A stretch of 64,000 nt of DNA from Lepidodermella squamata (GCA_047495785.1 JBLDXI010000013.1:4402001-4466000); one strand, 5' to 3'; positions 1-11,820 are shown, counted from the stretch's first letter. Notes: generated from the sequence alone by a model not told the origin. Translations and numbers: made by a program.

Positions 1-2773
1 GGGCTCGCTCGACCTGTAACGATACGTCGCCGGTCTGTGAAGGACAGAGCAGATGAGATTATAGCTATTTTTGTTATTTTCATGCATACCCTCCCGTGCA
101 AGTGAAGCAAGTCTGACCAGCATCTATGAAAGTACCATTAGCGACAACGCTCATCCACCAGCCACCTCCCAAAAATGTCGAGACAGTGAAAGCGGTATAA
201 TAGCTGTAGGTTCCAGCAAGGACGGTACTGTACTGGGAAGGCAGGCACGATGCCTGCGAAAATACAACTCGGCATGAATTTGAAATTTGATGCAAGAAAA
301 TTGTTTCATACATCGTTATAGTTCTGCACGCATATCTTATATTTGTTAGCTTCATTGCTGATGAAACCGTTGTAGTAAAGAGCTTGATAAGAGCCAGCAG
401 ATCTGATTTGCTTGAAAAAATTCCATCGCTCTGTAGGACAACATTAATTTTCAAAGCTTTCATGCTAGTTGGCATTACGCATTATTTGAGTCCACGTTGT
501 TACGGCTGTAGAAGATGGCGCTAAAGCCTGAACAGCCATGTTAGCCGTCAGTGATCCAGTGTAGGTCCAGTAGAGCAACGGCTCCGTGCTAACTGGTGGG
601 TTGTAAACCTCGATCACCGCTGAAGTAAGGCTATCGAATCGAAACTATAATAGAACAAATGCTTTCCTATTTCGAATAGCTGGGTTATCTATAAAAACGT
701 TGCCTTCTTCAAGCCGGGGGTATTGCAGCCGCAAAGAATCAGTTTTTCGCTGGTTGGATCTTTGCAGACGCAAGTCGATCGTCGAGCGATCATCAATTGC
801 CCAGCGCGATGCGTGAAAGTGGCACATCTCGTGCTTGAGGTTTCGCTTTTTAAAACCAGCTGAGTCACGGAGCCACTCGCCATCAGTTGCACGCACCAAG
901 TTGAAGAGACAATGAGCGCGAAATCTGCGAAATCGTAATAAATAGGATTTGTTGCTTTTTACTTCGGAGGGGATATTCGTACTTGAACGGCTTTCCGGTT
1001 ACGTAATATTTGAAATTTTTTGGCCATAATAATGACTCCAAATATTTGAACCACTAAAACTGAGGTTTCAGCACTAAATTGTTCATAGTCTTTGAGATTC
1101 CAGCATTTTCGTTTTTTGATCGATACTGATGCCCTCCCTCCCCGAACCTAGGATTTAACTACCTGGTCCCCTAAGCTACGTAGAAAAAATATCGATGTTG
1201 GGTTCCGAAGTGGCTGATATCGGAAAAATCACTGATTTGTAAAATCGATACTTGGAATCGATATCGACTCTGCAGGCGGAAGTATAACTCGTAAATAGAC
1301 CATTTTTTGCGCAAAATTCCCGAACATGAAGAACTAGCAATTAGGCATGATAACAAAAAAAATCGAGATTCCAGAGAAGACATGAAACTCGAAAAAGCAT
1401 ATTTCAGAGAAATCTAGCTCTGGAATCTCAAATTTGGTGCTGATGGAACTATAAAATTAGAGTGCGCACTTAGCTTACCCTATTATAATCTGATTTTCAA
1501 ACCGAATAAGATTCCTATCAAAGAGGCTGATATCATGATCAAATTTGCTGGCAAAAACCTGAAATTTTAGGGAAGGATACCTGAAAGGCCCCGAACCTTC
1601 CTTATAACACAATTTTTGAAAATAGCGACTGACTCCTGTTTTGCCGGCAAACTTGATTAGACCAAAAGTTATTTTATCCCAGTTTTATACGTGTGAGATA
1701 TGATTCTTGCTCAGTTTTCTCAGAATATAACGTAAACCGGAAGCCGTTCAAGTAAGAATATTAAAAAATGAGAAAACCCTTTTTACTTACCTCCTGATGT
1801 CAGCTGGTTACCGATGTCTAAGCCAATAAATTTAGTCGCATTAGTCTTCGACGCGAAACCTGATACATAACGGAAGAATTGTTGGTAAAAAATACTAAAA
1901 CCAGTTTTAATGTGACCCTGTTTGTAATCCTGCCAGTCCATGCTCGAAAAATCCAAATCGGCATACGCTAAATACCGATAGATCTACTTCAACTTAGTCA
2001 CGGTTAAAAGGGAGAATTTACCCAAACGGCGGAAGAAAACCATACCCACTGTAAATTAAAAAACAGAATACATTGTCATTTTTATATCATTTCCAGTTAC
2101 GATCTGTTTCTCCGGTAGTAAGAACCCTGGAAATATAAATTTTTTGAGATGTTTGGGATTTCCAATTCGAAAATCCCAGTTTTACCCATTTCTGAGATGA
2201 AGTGTGGCATTCGGTGCTCGATAAGCGCATTCTGTTGCGAAGGGCCTCGAGCCGATGTCAAGTTGAAAATTGTAATTTCCCGGACCTTTGCCAGTTCTTG
2301 AAGCTGTAGTACAATCTAAGACGTACAAAATCATTACCAAAATTCGAACGCTCGGTGGAAAAAACTACTTACCCCTGTAGGTGTTCAGCTTACACGGCAA
2401 TGGTTCGCCAAAGACACGCTGAGAACGAAATCGAAGTTCAAAATTTAGTGGGTTTTTAATTATTTCTCACGGAATGATAGTAGTACCAGCCTTGCCTATA
2501 CTCGATACCTTCCCAAAGCTCGTTAGCGTGGCCATAGTTGAGCAAGCAAGTTGAATTGGGCGGGAAATAGGAGAAGGATCGGCACATGTTATTTGCAGTT
2601 TGGTCGCATAGGTAAGCGCATCTCTGCGTGTCGATTCCTGCGATTTGCCGGAACGAATCCGAGGCGATTAGGCGAAAATTGATGCCGCAATTTCGTGGCA
2701 AAAAATAGTCGCCATTGCCATGTGTCGGAGCGGCTAAGCCCAAGACGAGGAAAAACGCCAGTTGCCGTTGCAT
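1..2773 (-). CDS. Secreted PAN/Apple-domain protein, 3' end cut by window edge
   Basis: I do not recognise an orthologue. Exons read on the minus strand: 2773-2471, 2418-2373, 2315-2186, 2126-2101, 2048-2022, 1967-1791, 924-699, 630-479, 430-312, 253-90, 34-1. All junctions are GT-AG and every phase matches, giving about 468 residues so far. The first exon encodes a signal peptide (MQRQLAFFLVLGLAAPTHG) and then a PAN/Apple-like module with the cysteine spacing QRCAYLC...NMCRSF...STCLLNYG. The remainder is extracellular-looking, with scattered Cys, Trp and Tyr (CVCKDPTSEKLILCGCN; TCFTCTGG) and no family I can name. PAN modules bind proteins or carbohydrates outside the cell, so a matrix or secreted lectin-like role is an inference. 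Introns are mostly 35-70 bp; the exception is 1790-925, which carries a dispersed repeat. Start chosen because the signal peptide follows directly. Confidence 0.72.
1021..1485 (+). repeat. Dispersed repeat family, copy A
   Basis: About 460 bp that align in the same orientation with 5109-5565: shared blocks include TCGTTTTTTGATCGA, ATCGATGTTGGGTTCC, AATCGATATCG and the GTGCGCAC end. It contains no ORF of note. The copy sits inside the long intron 925-1790 of the PAN-domain gene. An internal hairpin (GAGATTCCAGAG with its reverse complement, about 1367-1437) is present only in this copy. Confidence 0.75.
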
Positions 2774-3365
2774 TTTTCGCAGCCTTGGTCAAATCATTTA
2801 TTTCACTGTCGGGAAAGGTTTCTCTAGGGGGAATTCGACGGCAGCTTGCAAAGAATCGCTCGTTCTTTTGATTGGCAGGCGAAAAAAACAAAAACATCGG
2901 CACTAATTTTTCGAAGAAGCGCAACGGCGTTTATGGCTACGGTATTGATCTAGAAGTATCAAGTTAGCTGTTTATCAGCGGAAATCAAATATTGCCCGCA
3001 TATTTAATTAATGAAAATAACGTTCCATTTAGACTGTGATGATTTTGGTAGTTTAGCGAGAATGGAAAATCTTATCCTCGATTTAAGACTAATCAATGCA
3101 ACGTAGTTGGCGCAAATTCGACTCAGTCATTTCATTTTTTTTCAATAAAAAGGAAAAAGGGAAAGGGAAATGCGCAATATTTGCGTTTTTTGAGCAAAAC
3201 TTAACCCTGAATGTGCCGCGTGGACTTTGATCGGACTCCAGTTGATAGCCCTTGATTACAGCAATCGATTGATATATGATGATCCATATTGAACCTCACG
3301 GTTTGACCACTATGACAATTGAAAATATCGCTTATAACGCGTATAATTACTACAATCTCAATTTT

Positions 3366-3623
3366 TCATCGAACTAAAAAACAAATAAATACTTTTTTCA
3401 ACCGTTGTAAACCACCGTGTGATTTGTTGCATATATCAGATTTTTTTCCAATTTTGCTAATTTTCGCAGCTCTGCGTAGTGACAACTGCTTCGTTTGCAC
3501 CTTGTTAATGGCATTTCGCAGGTCTTCTGCAGGAACTTTGTTTAGGTATATCAAATTCTCTATGTGCGAACAAATTTTCAGCCCCAACCGTTCAAAGGTG
3601 AGCGTCTGGCAAGGGGGTCCCAA
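3366..3623 (-). pseudogene. Possible pogo-type psq helix-turn-helix remnant
   Basis: The minus-strand frame reads YLNKVPAEDLRNAINKV followed by QLSLRRAAKI and NKSHGG. This fits the pipsqueak (psq) helix-turn-helix pattern of pogo/Tigger transposases and related transcription factors (L..AI..V...S.R.AA....I...NK.HG). No catalytic DDE domain is visible next to it, and other frames nearby are closed. The rest of 2774-3934 shows nothing else. I read this as a decayed transposase N-terminus; a chance resemblance is possible. Confidence 0.35.
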
Positions 3624-3934
3624 AACTCCTTTCTGAGAGATCGATCTTTGGCGATTTTTTCAAAAATTGATGGTATATGAGAAAGTGTTGAGAAATTCGG
3701 TACCGCTTAAAAGCCCGAGAAGGGAAATAATTTTCACTAAAATTTGCCAATTTTTTATCAGTTTTGCGCAAATGGATAAGGAACCAAAGCTCATAGGGCC
3801 AAAGCTCATAGTTTCCAAATTTAGGATGTCCAGATTTCAGGCTCATTGCGGTATAATGATACCTCGTTTTTGAATTGGAAACAGTCGATTCCAATTCCAC
3901 TTCAATCCTGTGAATATTTTTGTATTATTCAGGG

Positions 3935-4747
3935 AAAAAGCCGAGTGTCATGAGCCGATCGATGTCTATTCAAGAGTTCATGGCGTTTATCAGGTTTCTA
4001 AAGAGTCGACCGCTAAACCCTGCACGACCACCTTCGAATGTTTATTCGCCGATGACAAATCATCAGTCGTAAAATGTGAGGGGAAAAAAATTGAAATCGA
4101 AACAGACTTTACCGTGATTTTTCATATAGGTCATCCATTAACTGGCAGAACTCATCAAATTCGCGTCCACCTTCAATATTTGGGTCATCCAATCATCAAT
4201 GACCCAATTTACCACAATACGTGTTGGGGGCCGAATTTCGGAAAAAGCGGCGACTATGGCGGCTTTGCGAAAGAAGACATTCTAAATGCGATGGGCGAAA
4301 CGTTTAGTATGAGGAAATGGGTGGACGACGACGGGGATGGCGGGGTCGCTTTGCCTTTCATGCCTCCTGTATCAGGGCCGGAACCGGTGATTTTTCGGGG
4401 AATTTTCCGAATTTTCCCGATTTTATCTGTTTTTTTTTATTCGAAGGTTCCGACCGATGTCACCTCGCCTTATTACGACCACAACTGCGGCTATTGTCAG
4501 TTTATGTTCAAAGACCCTGGTCGAAGTGAATTGTTGTTGTTTCTTCACGCTTTGAAATATGAGGTGAGGCAAAAAATCATTTCGAAAAAGTTCGAAATTT
4601 CAATTTTTTCGATCTTTCCAGGGACCAGATTTTTGTTTCGAAACTCCGCTGCCGTACTGGGCCAAGCCGGATTTTGTTCTCGATGAAGATGATGATGTGA
4701 CGATCCGTGAAGCTAAGGCTAAGCAAAATGCTGTGAAAAGCCAATAA
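3935..4747 (+). CDS. RPUSD2: RluA-type RNA pseudouridine synthase, RPUSD2-like, C-terminal half only
   Basis: Exons 3935-4075, 4130-4386, 4447-4563 and 4622-4747 join in phase. The product carries the RluA-family motif HPLTGRTHQIRVHLQYLGHP, then NDPIYHNTCWGP. The RPUSD2-type tail follows, with a CGYC motif and LLFLHALKYE, then an aromatic/acidic C-terminus ending at TAA 4745-4747, where an AATAAA overlaps the stop. These enzymes isomerise uridine to pseudouridine in RNA. The catalytic half with the HRLDR-type aspartate motif is not found between 2774 and 3934. The first visible exon starts at an acceptor (TATTATTCAG), so either upstream exons lie beyond the left edge, with the PAN gene nested in an intron, or the gene is 5'-truncated. 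Family assignment is firm; functional status is open. Confidence 0.78.
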
Positions 4748-6202
4748 ATATCCGTTTTTTTATTTTCCGGAAAATAAAATGAGACCATTTTTGAACAGAC
4801 TTGTGTCTTGTTACCTGACAGAAAAAGTAAGAAAAATAAGGAGAGAACGTTTCAAGGTAAACTGCGGATTTTTTCGAACTAGAAGCTGCGACCAAATATC
4901 AAATATCGAACTATTAGGAAAACGAAAACTTTCCAGGTCAAATCAAAATTGCGGGTTTGATATTTCTCGAAATATTTGTCTAGAATGAATCTCAGAATTC
5001 CCACATGCACTCAATTTACCTGCAAGGACCGCAAATTTCTTCCCAGCTCATATTGCCTAATGTTGAGCTAATCAGCGAGTCGGTGAGCAAAGACTGCACA
5101 ATTTTTTTGAAATATTTATGGGTCCAAATATTTGCACCACTATAAAAATGTGGTTCCAGCACTAAATTAAGGAGTCCTGGTCTTTGCTATTTCGGCGTTT
5201 TCGTTTTTTGATCGAAACTGATGCCCTCTCTGAACCTAGGCTATTTTTTATTTTAACATTGTGCCCTAAGCTACGCGGAAAAATTATCGATGTTGGGTTC
5301 CAAGACGGCTGATATCGAGAAAATCACTGATGTTTAATATCGATACTTGGAATCGATATCGGCTCTACAAAAGGAAGTATAATTCGTAACCTGACCGCTC
5401 ATAGCGCAAATTACGCGAAATATGAAGGTCTATCAGTTGGGCATGATAACACAAAATTTGAGATTATAGTGGAGACTCGAAAAACTATATCTTTGGGAAA
5501 TCTAGTCTCAACTTTAGTCCTGGAACCGTTAATTTACGGTGCGCACCTGGCTCACCCAGCATTTTCTGCTCTTTCATAGATTTTTTTCAAAGAGACAATT
5601 TTTTCATAGATTTACCCGAGCAGGCCTATTAGGGATCTCCGTAGAACCTTTTACCGATAGGGAAACTGGGTTGTTAATAGAGACTGGGGATTATCGTATT
5701 CAGAGGCTTATCGGCATTCGGTCAAAGGTCAAAGTCTGCTTAAAATATGTCTACAATTAGAATAAAATTTGAAGAAGCTTCCATTGAAAAATGTAGGGTT
5801 CGTTTGATCGATACTCGATAAATTAATGGGGCTTCGAAATCATCCGGCTTCTATGCATTTTTGACCGAAATTCGGAGAGCTCATTGGCGGATCTAGGAAA
5901 GTAAGGTTCGTTTAGACATGACGTTATTAAACCTAAAACCCAAGTAATTGAATTTGTTTTAGGCATTACCCCGAGTTGAAAGTGCGTTTCGTAGGGTCGG
6001 CCCCGTGACAGAATTACAATGTACAAAATGATTAAATAATTTACACGCGTCCATTCACGAGAACGCGCTTGCGCAATAAAAACACGCGCCCGACTTTTTC
6101 GCGCGTAAAAAAATCTCAGACTTTCTACTACCTATATTGGCCGTATCAATCAAACGTGAAATTGTATTTTTAATTTTAATTTTAAATTAAACAGCTCTTC
6201 AA
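4748..6202. other. Intergenic region with dispersed repeat copy B
   Basis: I see no supported gene here. The stretch 5109-5565 is the second copy of the 460-bp repeat described at 1021-1485. An AATAAA near 4773 could serve the upstream RPUSD2-like gene. The last bases before 6203 are an A/T-rich run ending in a 3' splice acceptor (AG at 6193-6194). Confidence 0.6.
5109..5565 (+). repeat. Dispersed repeat family, copy B
   Basis: Direct-orientation copy of 1021-1485, diverged by substitutions and small indels but collinear from the CCAAATATTTG block to the GTGCGCACCTGGCTCACCC end. No coding frame is conserved between the two copies, so it is probably a non-autonomous transposon or fragment. 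Confidence 0.75.
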
Positions 6203-9200
6203 ATGTTCACGCTTTGGAAGAGCTTCTTCATTCTAGCGCTGGTCTCTGTCGAGACTTTGACCGATTCATTGCCATCGGTGAAAGTGTCCCCCGACTGCTG
6301 CGAGCCTGATCTCGTTTTCATCCTCCAGCAAACCTGCTTCTCGAGCACTGACCTCGACGTCTACCTGAAGCCGTTTATGATCAATGCGATCGCGGCCGCT
6401 GATTACCTGCCCTGTAACGACGTCCGTGGTGCCGTTGTCGAGTACGGCGCTGAGCCGCTGGTCCGCTTTAAGCTGGACGACTACCGCCCGACGTCGGCTC
6501 TCATCGGCAAAATCGCTCGATTCCAGCTGTCGGAGAACCTCGGCGATCCTGCTCGCATGGCCCTCGCCCTGGAAGCGGCTCGCGATGAAGTGCTGACCCC
6601 TGAATATGGCTACCGTCCCAATTCTCCAACTCACGTCATCGTTGTCGTATGTCCTGTTTTAAATTTTATTAAATTAAATTTTTTTAAATTTTTTCAAATT
6701 TTAATGAAAATTTAGAAATTAAATTAAAATCGGGACGTGATTTATATTTTTAGGCTGACACTGATCCGGTCGATTTCGAGCGTGCTATGCAAGCTTCGAA
6801 GGATGTTCAAAAGTTGGCGACCGTCGTCATTGTTGGTGTCGGAAACAGCTACAGCCGCGACAAGTTCCGCGCTCTCGCCACCTCGGACAAGTTCTACTTC
6901 CACGTATTTCAAGAAATTTTGTCATTTTTCAGCGGATTGAAAGTTATTTTTTTCATAGATTAAAGATGCCGAGGGCTTGGCTCACGTTTGCGATCTCCTG
7001 AAAGGCGACTTCTGCCCGACAACCACGACAACATTACGTAATTTTTATGATTAATTTGAGAATTAATTAATGTATTTAACTCGATATTTACAGCCACGAC
7101 AAGTAAGAACTGAATACCCATTTGGTGACTCAATTTTTATGAAAAATTACAGCCACCACGACTACTACGACTACAACTACGACTACAACCCCTAAAACAA
7201 GTAAGCTATTTTTGAAAATAAAATTTAGAAATATGATGAAATATTTTTTAGCGACTACTCCTACCACGACAACGACAACAACCACCGTGCCAGAGACTAG
7301 TGAGTATTTAAATAAAGTTAGTTCTGTACCTAGATTTTGTGCTCCAGCGACTACTGAGGCAACCACGACTGAGGCGACTACCACCGAGGCGACTACTACT
7401 GAGGCGACTACAACTACTACTACCCCCGAGACGAGTGGGAATTTTCCAAATATTTAGCATAAACATCTTAATTTCTCTATACATCTCTAGCCACAACGTC
7501 GACAACTACGACTACAACGACAACAACAACTCCCACTACGAGTAATTTTATGAATTTTTCAATCGTACAGATAATATTATTCAATTAATATTATATCAAG
7601 CCACCACTACAACGACAACACCTCCGCCGAGTGAGAAACCATTTTTCGGAATTTTTTGGATTTTTTGCAATTTTCAAAACTTACAGCGACTACGACTGAG
7701 ACTACGACTCAAGAAACAAGTAATTTTCAGATGGTTTTGAAATGGAAAATAGTATGCTTTTTGTAATTTCAGCGACCGAGGCTACTACCACGCCTACAAC
7801 GAGTAAAATTGTCAGGAAATGCCGTTAATTTCTTAAAATAATTGCGTTAGCCACGACCCCAACTACCACTACAACTACGACCCCAACTACGACTACTACT
7901 ACGACTCCGACTACCACAACCGAGTCAAGTAATATTCGAAGAAATATTTCAGGAATAAATAATTTGCATTCGACTCTTCATTATAGCGACTACGCCCACG
8001 ACAACGACGACTACCACCACCGAAGCGAGTAATATTTGAGATTGTAATTGAAAATCGGAATACTAATTTACTCTCTCCCTTTTAGCTACTACACCAACGA
8101 CAACTACTACCACTGAAGCCAGTAAGATTGGAGATTGCAATTGAACAACTTAAACTTGTAATTGGCGCTCCTTTTTAGCGACTACCCCAACGACAACTAC
8201 GACTACCACCACTGAAGCTAGTAATTACTTGACTTCTCATTTTCTTGGTTGAAATTTTACATACTTTTTCTATTTTAGCGACGACTCCGACAACCAGTAA
8301 TTCGAATGTATTTTCCTTCAAATTCTGAGACTGTTTATCCTTCAGCTACTACGACCACCACTACGACAACGACCCCTGAAACCAGTAATTCATAGATATT
8401 TTTAATGTGGAAAAGTTGCATTTTTTCTTGAATTTCAGCGACTACTGAGGCTACTACCACTCCAACCACGAGTAAGATTGCCAGGTAGCAATTGCGATTG
8501 GTTTGAGCCGAAAAATGATTTATTTAGCTACGACTCCTGAAACAACAACCACCACAACCGAAGCGACGACTACCACCACTACGACTGAAGCGACGACGAC
8601 TCCAACGACTACAACTGAAGCTAGTGAGTTTCGCATTCAGTGTATATTATAGTAACAATCTTCCTTTTCTATAGCAACGACTCCGACTACAAGTATTTGC
8701 GGTTCGAAGTTATTTTTCAGTCAACTGATTATTTTTGCTCGACAGCTACAACTCCGACTACTACAACTACGACTACGCCAACAAGTAAGTTCAAAGATTG
8801 TCTTTAGCCAGTTGACAATTTTTCCCGTTTTTCCATTGATTTTTTGGGATTTTATAATGTAATTTATGACTTGTTCAGCCACTACTACTACAACGCCGAC
8901 GACTACAACAAGTAAATATTTTATAATTAAAAATAATAGTTAAATAATTTTTTTTATTTTTAGCCACAACGCCAACTACCAGTAAGCTTCCGAGTGAAGA
9001 GATTTACACCTTTGCCGAAAATATTCATGCTGATCAATATCTCATAAAATCTTCCTTTCAGCCACAACTTCAACTACCACGCCCACTAGTGATTTCCACT
9101 TTCATTTAATTTTTAATTATTGAGTTGAATGATCGCTATATTTTAACAGCTACCACCACCATTACTGAAGCAACGACAACGACAACCAGTAAGAAAATGA

Positions 9201-11636
9201 GAAATTTAGATGGTACCTGTTCAAATTTCTTCTCACCTAGCCCCAACTACCACCCAGGCTACATCCACTGCTAGTTCAAGTAAGTTTTATTCATCCAAGG
9301 CCTTATAATGAATGTCTAACAAAACTGAAATTTGAACAGCTCTGCCTAACCCGACAACTCCGGCAGACAGTAAGAAAGCCTTATTACGCCCTTATTTTCT
9401 TTCAAAAAACTTTTGTTGCAGCTACCTCCACGCCAAGTAAATTTCGTTCTACCTTTCTAGCCCAGCTACGAAACAAGCGAAAGCCAGAGCTTTTGAAGTT
9501 TAGCGAAAAATCGGTAAAATCGAAATTAGGGGGTCGCGTGAGCTTTTTTGATGATTCGATTGATAATTATAATTATTTTTTAATTGGTTGTTGTATTTTT
9601 GCTATCTGAACAGCGACTACAACGGAGACTCAGCCAACGACAGTGCCCCCGCCGACTGACCTGTGCATGGCTTGTGCTCACCGTCGCAACCACAAGGACC
9701 ACTATGCTGATCCGACCGACTGCCACTTCTTCTACCAGTGCTTCTACTTCAACGAAACGTACGCTATCGGCATCCGCCGCCCATGCCCGCCGCACACTTT
9801 CTGGCATGAAGAAGTCCTTGGGGCAAGTTTTTCATAGAATATAAAATAAATTTCCGAATAAATGATCACAATTTCAAATTTAATTACCGCTTTATATGGG
9901 CAATCAGATTGAAAAATAATTAATTTAATTTAATTCGATTTCAATTTTAATTTTAATTTTTTGTTGAGTTTGCCCAAACTTTAGGGTTACAGCCTTGGAG
10001 ATCTAAAAAAATGGTTTTTCGAATTTCACGTTTTCCGTGCCGTTATCGATTTCAAGTATCGATTTTACAAATCAGTGATTTTTCCGATATTGAGAGTCTA
10101 TGGAGGGAACTCAGAGGCTTAGTCGGTATCATTTATCAACCAGGTAAAGAAGACAATTCGAGAGATTAAAATTCGTGAAAATTTGAAAATTTAAAAGTTT
10201 AGAACCCATTTTTCTGAAAATATATTTACTCGATTTAAATTCCTAAATTTCGAGGTTTTTCTTTAAAGTAATCCGTATGTGAACTTTTTCATTGTAACAG
10301 TGCCTGCTCGAGGGCGAAGTTCCGTGCACGGACATTTGCCGCAGCTTGGACTCTGTCGACGAGAAGAACTGCTACGGCGTCGCCGGGTCTTGCAACCAAT
10401 ACTTCGTATGCTCGAACACAGCCAGCCACGCCTTCTGCTGCCCGCCGAACACGCGCTTCAACAACGAAACTTGCGGCTGCGACGACGACCTGGAATGCAC
10501 GGCTCAATGCGTCCTGCCCGACAAGCCGCTGACGACCGAATTCCCGCCGGTCAAGGTGAACGACACGGTTTGCATCGACTCGTTCGGAACTACCCTCAGC
10601 AGCATCCCTGGCGAGCCGACCTACTACCTGGTCGTCGATAATTCTGACCCTGAAAAGGTTACCTACCAGCGCATGGCTTGCCCGTCCGAAACCACGTTCA
10701 ACGTCGATCTTTGCCGATGTGACGGTGAGGGCACCGTGACGTCGCCGGCCAACCCGAACCAATGCGTTTTGTGGATGCCGTTCGAGACGGATTTCAAGGA
10801 CCACTCTGTCTACAAGTTCACAACCTTCGCTTATGGAGACGGCAGCATGGACGCTAACGTTTCAGCCCACTCGAACACGACCGGCTCTTACCAATTCACG
10901 ATGGGCCGCATCGAAATTCCAGGCCTCAAGACGTTCGACTTCCAAGACAGCGCCACGTTCTGCCTGTTCTTCCGTTGCGAGAGCAGTAACGATACGGCGA
11001 ATGGTAACTACTCATGCGTGCTGCCAGGTGGTTTGTTGTCGAACAACAACGACTCGGCTCTCGTCGATTTCACGGTGCTGTTTGCGACGAATGGCGACAA
11101 CGGCAATTTCGATGCGCGTGTCCGTTTCTGGCACCCGTCCAGCAACAACTGGGTCGCGTCGAACGCCACGGTCACGGATGGCTGGAACCAGGCTTGCCTC
11201 ACCTACAACGGATCTCACGTCATCACCTACGTCAACAACGTAATTTTAAAATTTAAATTTTTTTAATTCATTTTCAAATTTCAAAAAAAAATTTAAATTT
11301 AAAATTTAATTTTTTTTTCATTTTTCTAAATTATTATTTGTTAACATGTTAAAAAATGTAAATATAGTTTTCTTTAGGAATTTCAGATTTTGAAAAAATT
11401 GAATTGAAATTTTTATTTTTTTGCAGAATGTTACCAATGTCTTCGAGACTGAAGGATCGTTCGCTATTGGCCACTGCCCGTACACGCTCGGCAACGACCA
11501 GTACTACGGCAGCTTCGCAGGCCACATGGACGACGTGCTCATCTGCCCGTTCCCGTTCACCGCCGAGGAAGTCAGCTACCACTACTCGGCTAACTATCAA
11601 TACTTCGTCCAGAGTGGCTACATCCCAGCAAATTAA
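6203..11636 (+). CDS. Secreted VWA - Thr mucin - chitin-binding - LamG protein (Pif/BMSP-like)
   Basis: Predicted at 1002 residues. Exons 6203-6646, 6754-6903 and 6959-7037 encode a signal peptide and a VWA domain; 25 small Thr-rich exons follow (7094-9436); then 9614-9822, 10301-11239 and 11427-11636. The last three encode two peritrophin-like chitin-binding modules (for example CHFFYQCFYFNE and CNQYFVCSN...CCPPNTRFN) and a LamG/ConA-like domain (GRIEIPGLK, GWNQACLTYNG, GHMDDVLICPFPFTAEEV). This domain order matches Pif/BMSP shell-matrix proteins, which bind chitin outside the cell. The VWA MIDAS is degenerate: the DxSxS position reads LQQTCFSS. Intron 9823-10300 uses GC-AG (GGG|GCAAGT), placed by alignment with the downstream paralogue. 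A splice acceptor lies 8 bases before the ATG. AATAAA occurs near 11748. Whether it acts in a shell, cuticle, jaw or tube is unknown. Confidence 0.85.
7094..9436 (+). repeat. Array of 25 symmetric phase-1 Thr-rich micro-exons
   Basis: Exons: 7094-7102, 7153-7200, 7252-7299, 7348-7434, 7491-7541, 7601-7630, 7687-7719, 7773-7802, 7851-7928, 7987-8028, 8086-8121, 8179-8220, 8279-8296, 8346-8384, 8439-8471, 8528-8623, 8675-8692, 8746-8784, 8879-8911, 8964-8981, 9062-9088, 9150-9188, 9241-9279, 9340-9369, 9422-9436. Each is a multiple of 3 (9-96 bases), begins CN after AG and ends in A before GT, so every intron splits an NNN codon after base 1. Together they give 326 codons of Thr/Glu/Pro repeats, a probable O-glycosylated mucin linker. 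Introns are about 45-95 bp and unalike, except for short shared patches. Confidence 0.88.
10016..10100 (-). repeat. Dispersed repeat family, inverted fragment
   Basis: The stretch around 10035-10080 is the reverse complement of the ATCGATACTTGGAATCGAT / CACTGATTTGTAAAATCGAT core of the repeats at 1021-1485 and 5109-5565. It lies within the 478-bp GC-AG intron of the Pif-like gene. Confidence 0.6.
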
Positions 11637-11813
11637 TCTAACATTTATTTCGTGAAGAACTTTGATTTTGAATCATTATTATTATTATTTATCGAATGAC
11701 CCAATTAGAGGACACATTTTTATCGAGTGTTCTTGATGATCTATTGAAATAAAAACTTGAGTTATGCAATTAAAATGCGGAGTTCAGTCTGGTTACCAAT
11801 TATTTCGCTGGGG

Positions 11814-11820
11814 TATAAAA
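11814..11820 (+). promoter_or_regulatory. TATA box of the second Pif-like gene
   Basis: TATAAAA lies 65 bases before the ATG at 11885, in the 250-bp gap after the upstream paralogue. There is no splice acceptor just before this ATG, unlike most genes in the window, so this gene probably has its own promoter and is not trans-spliced. Confidence 0.6.

Noticed and set aside
7130-7384. Long Val/Ala-rich minus-strand open frame
   Set aside because: It is the antisense shadow of the Thr-repeat exons.
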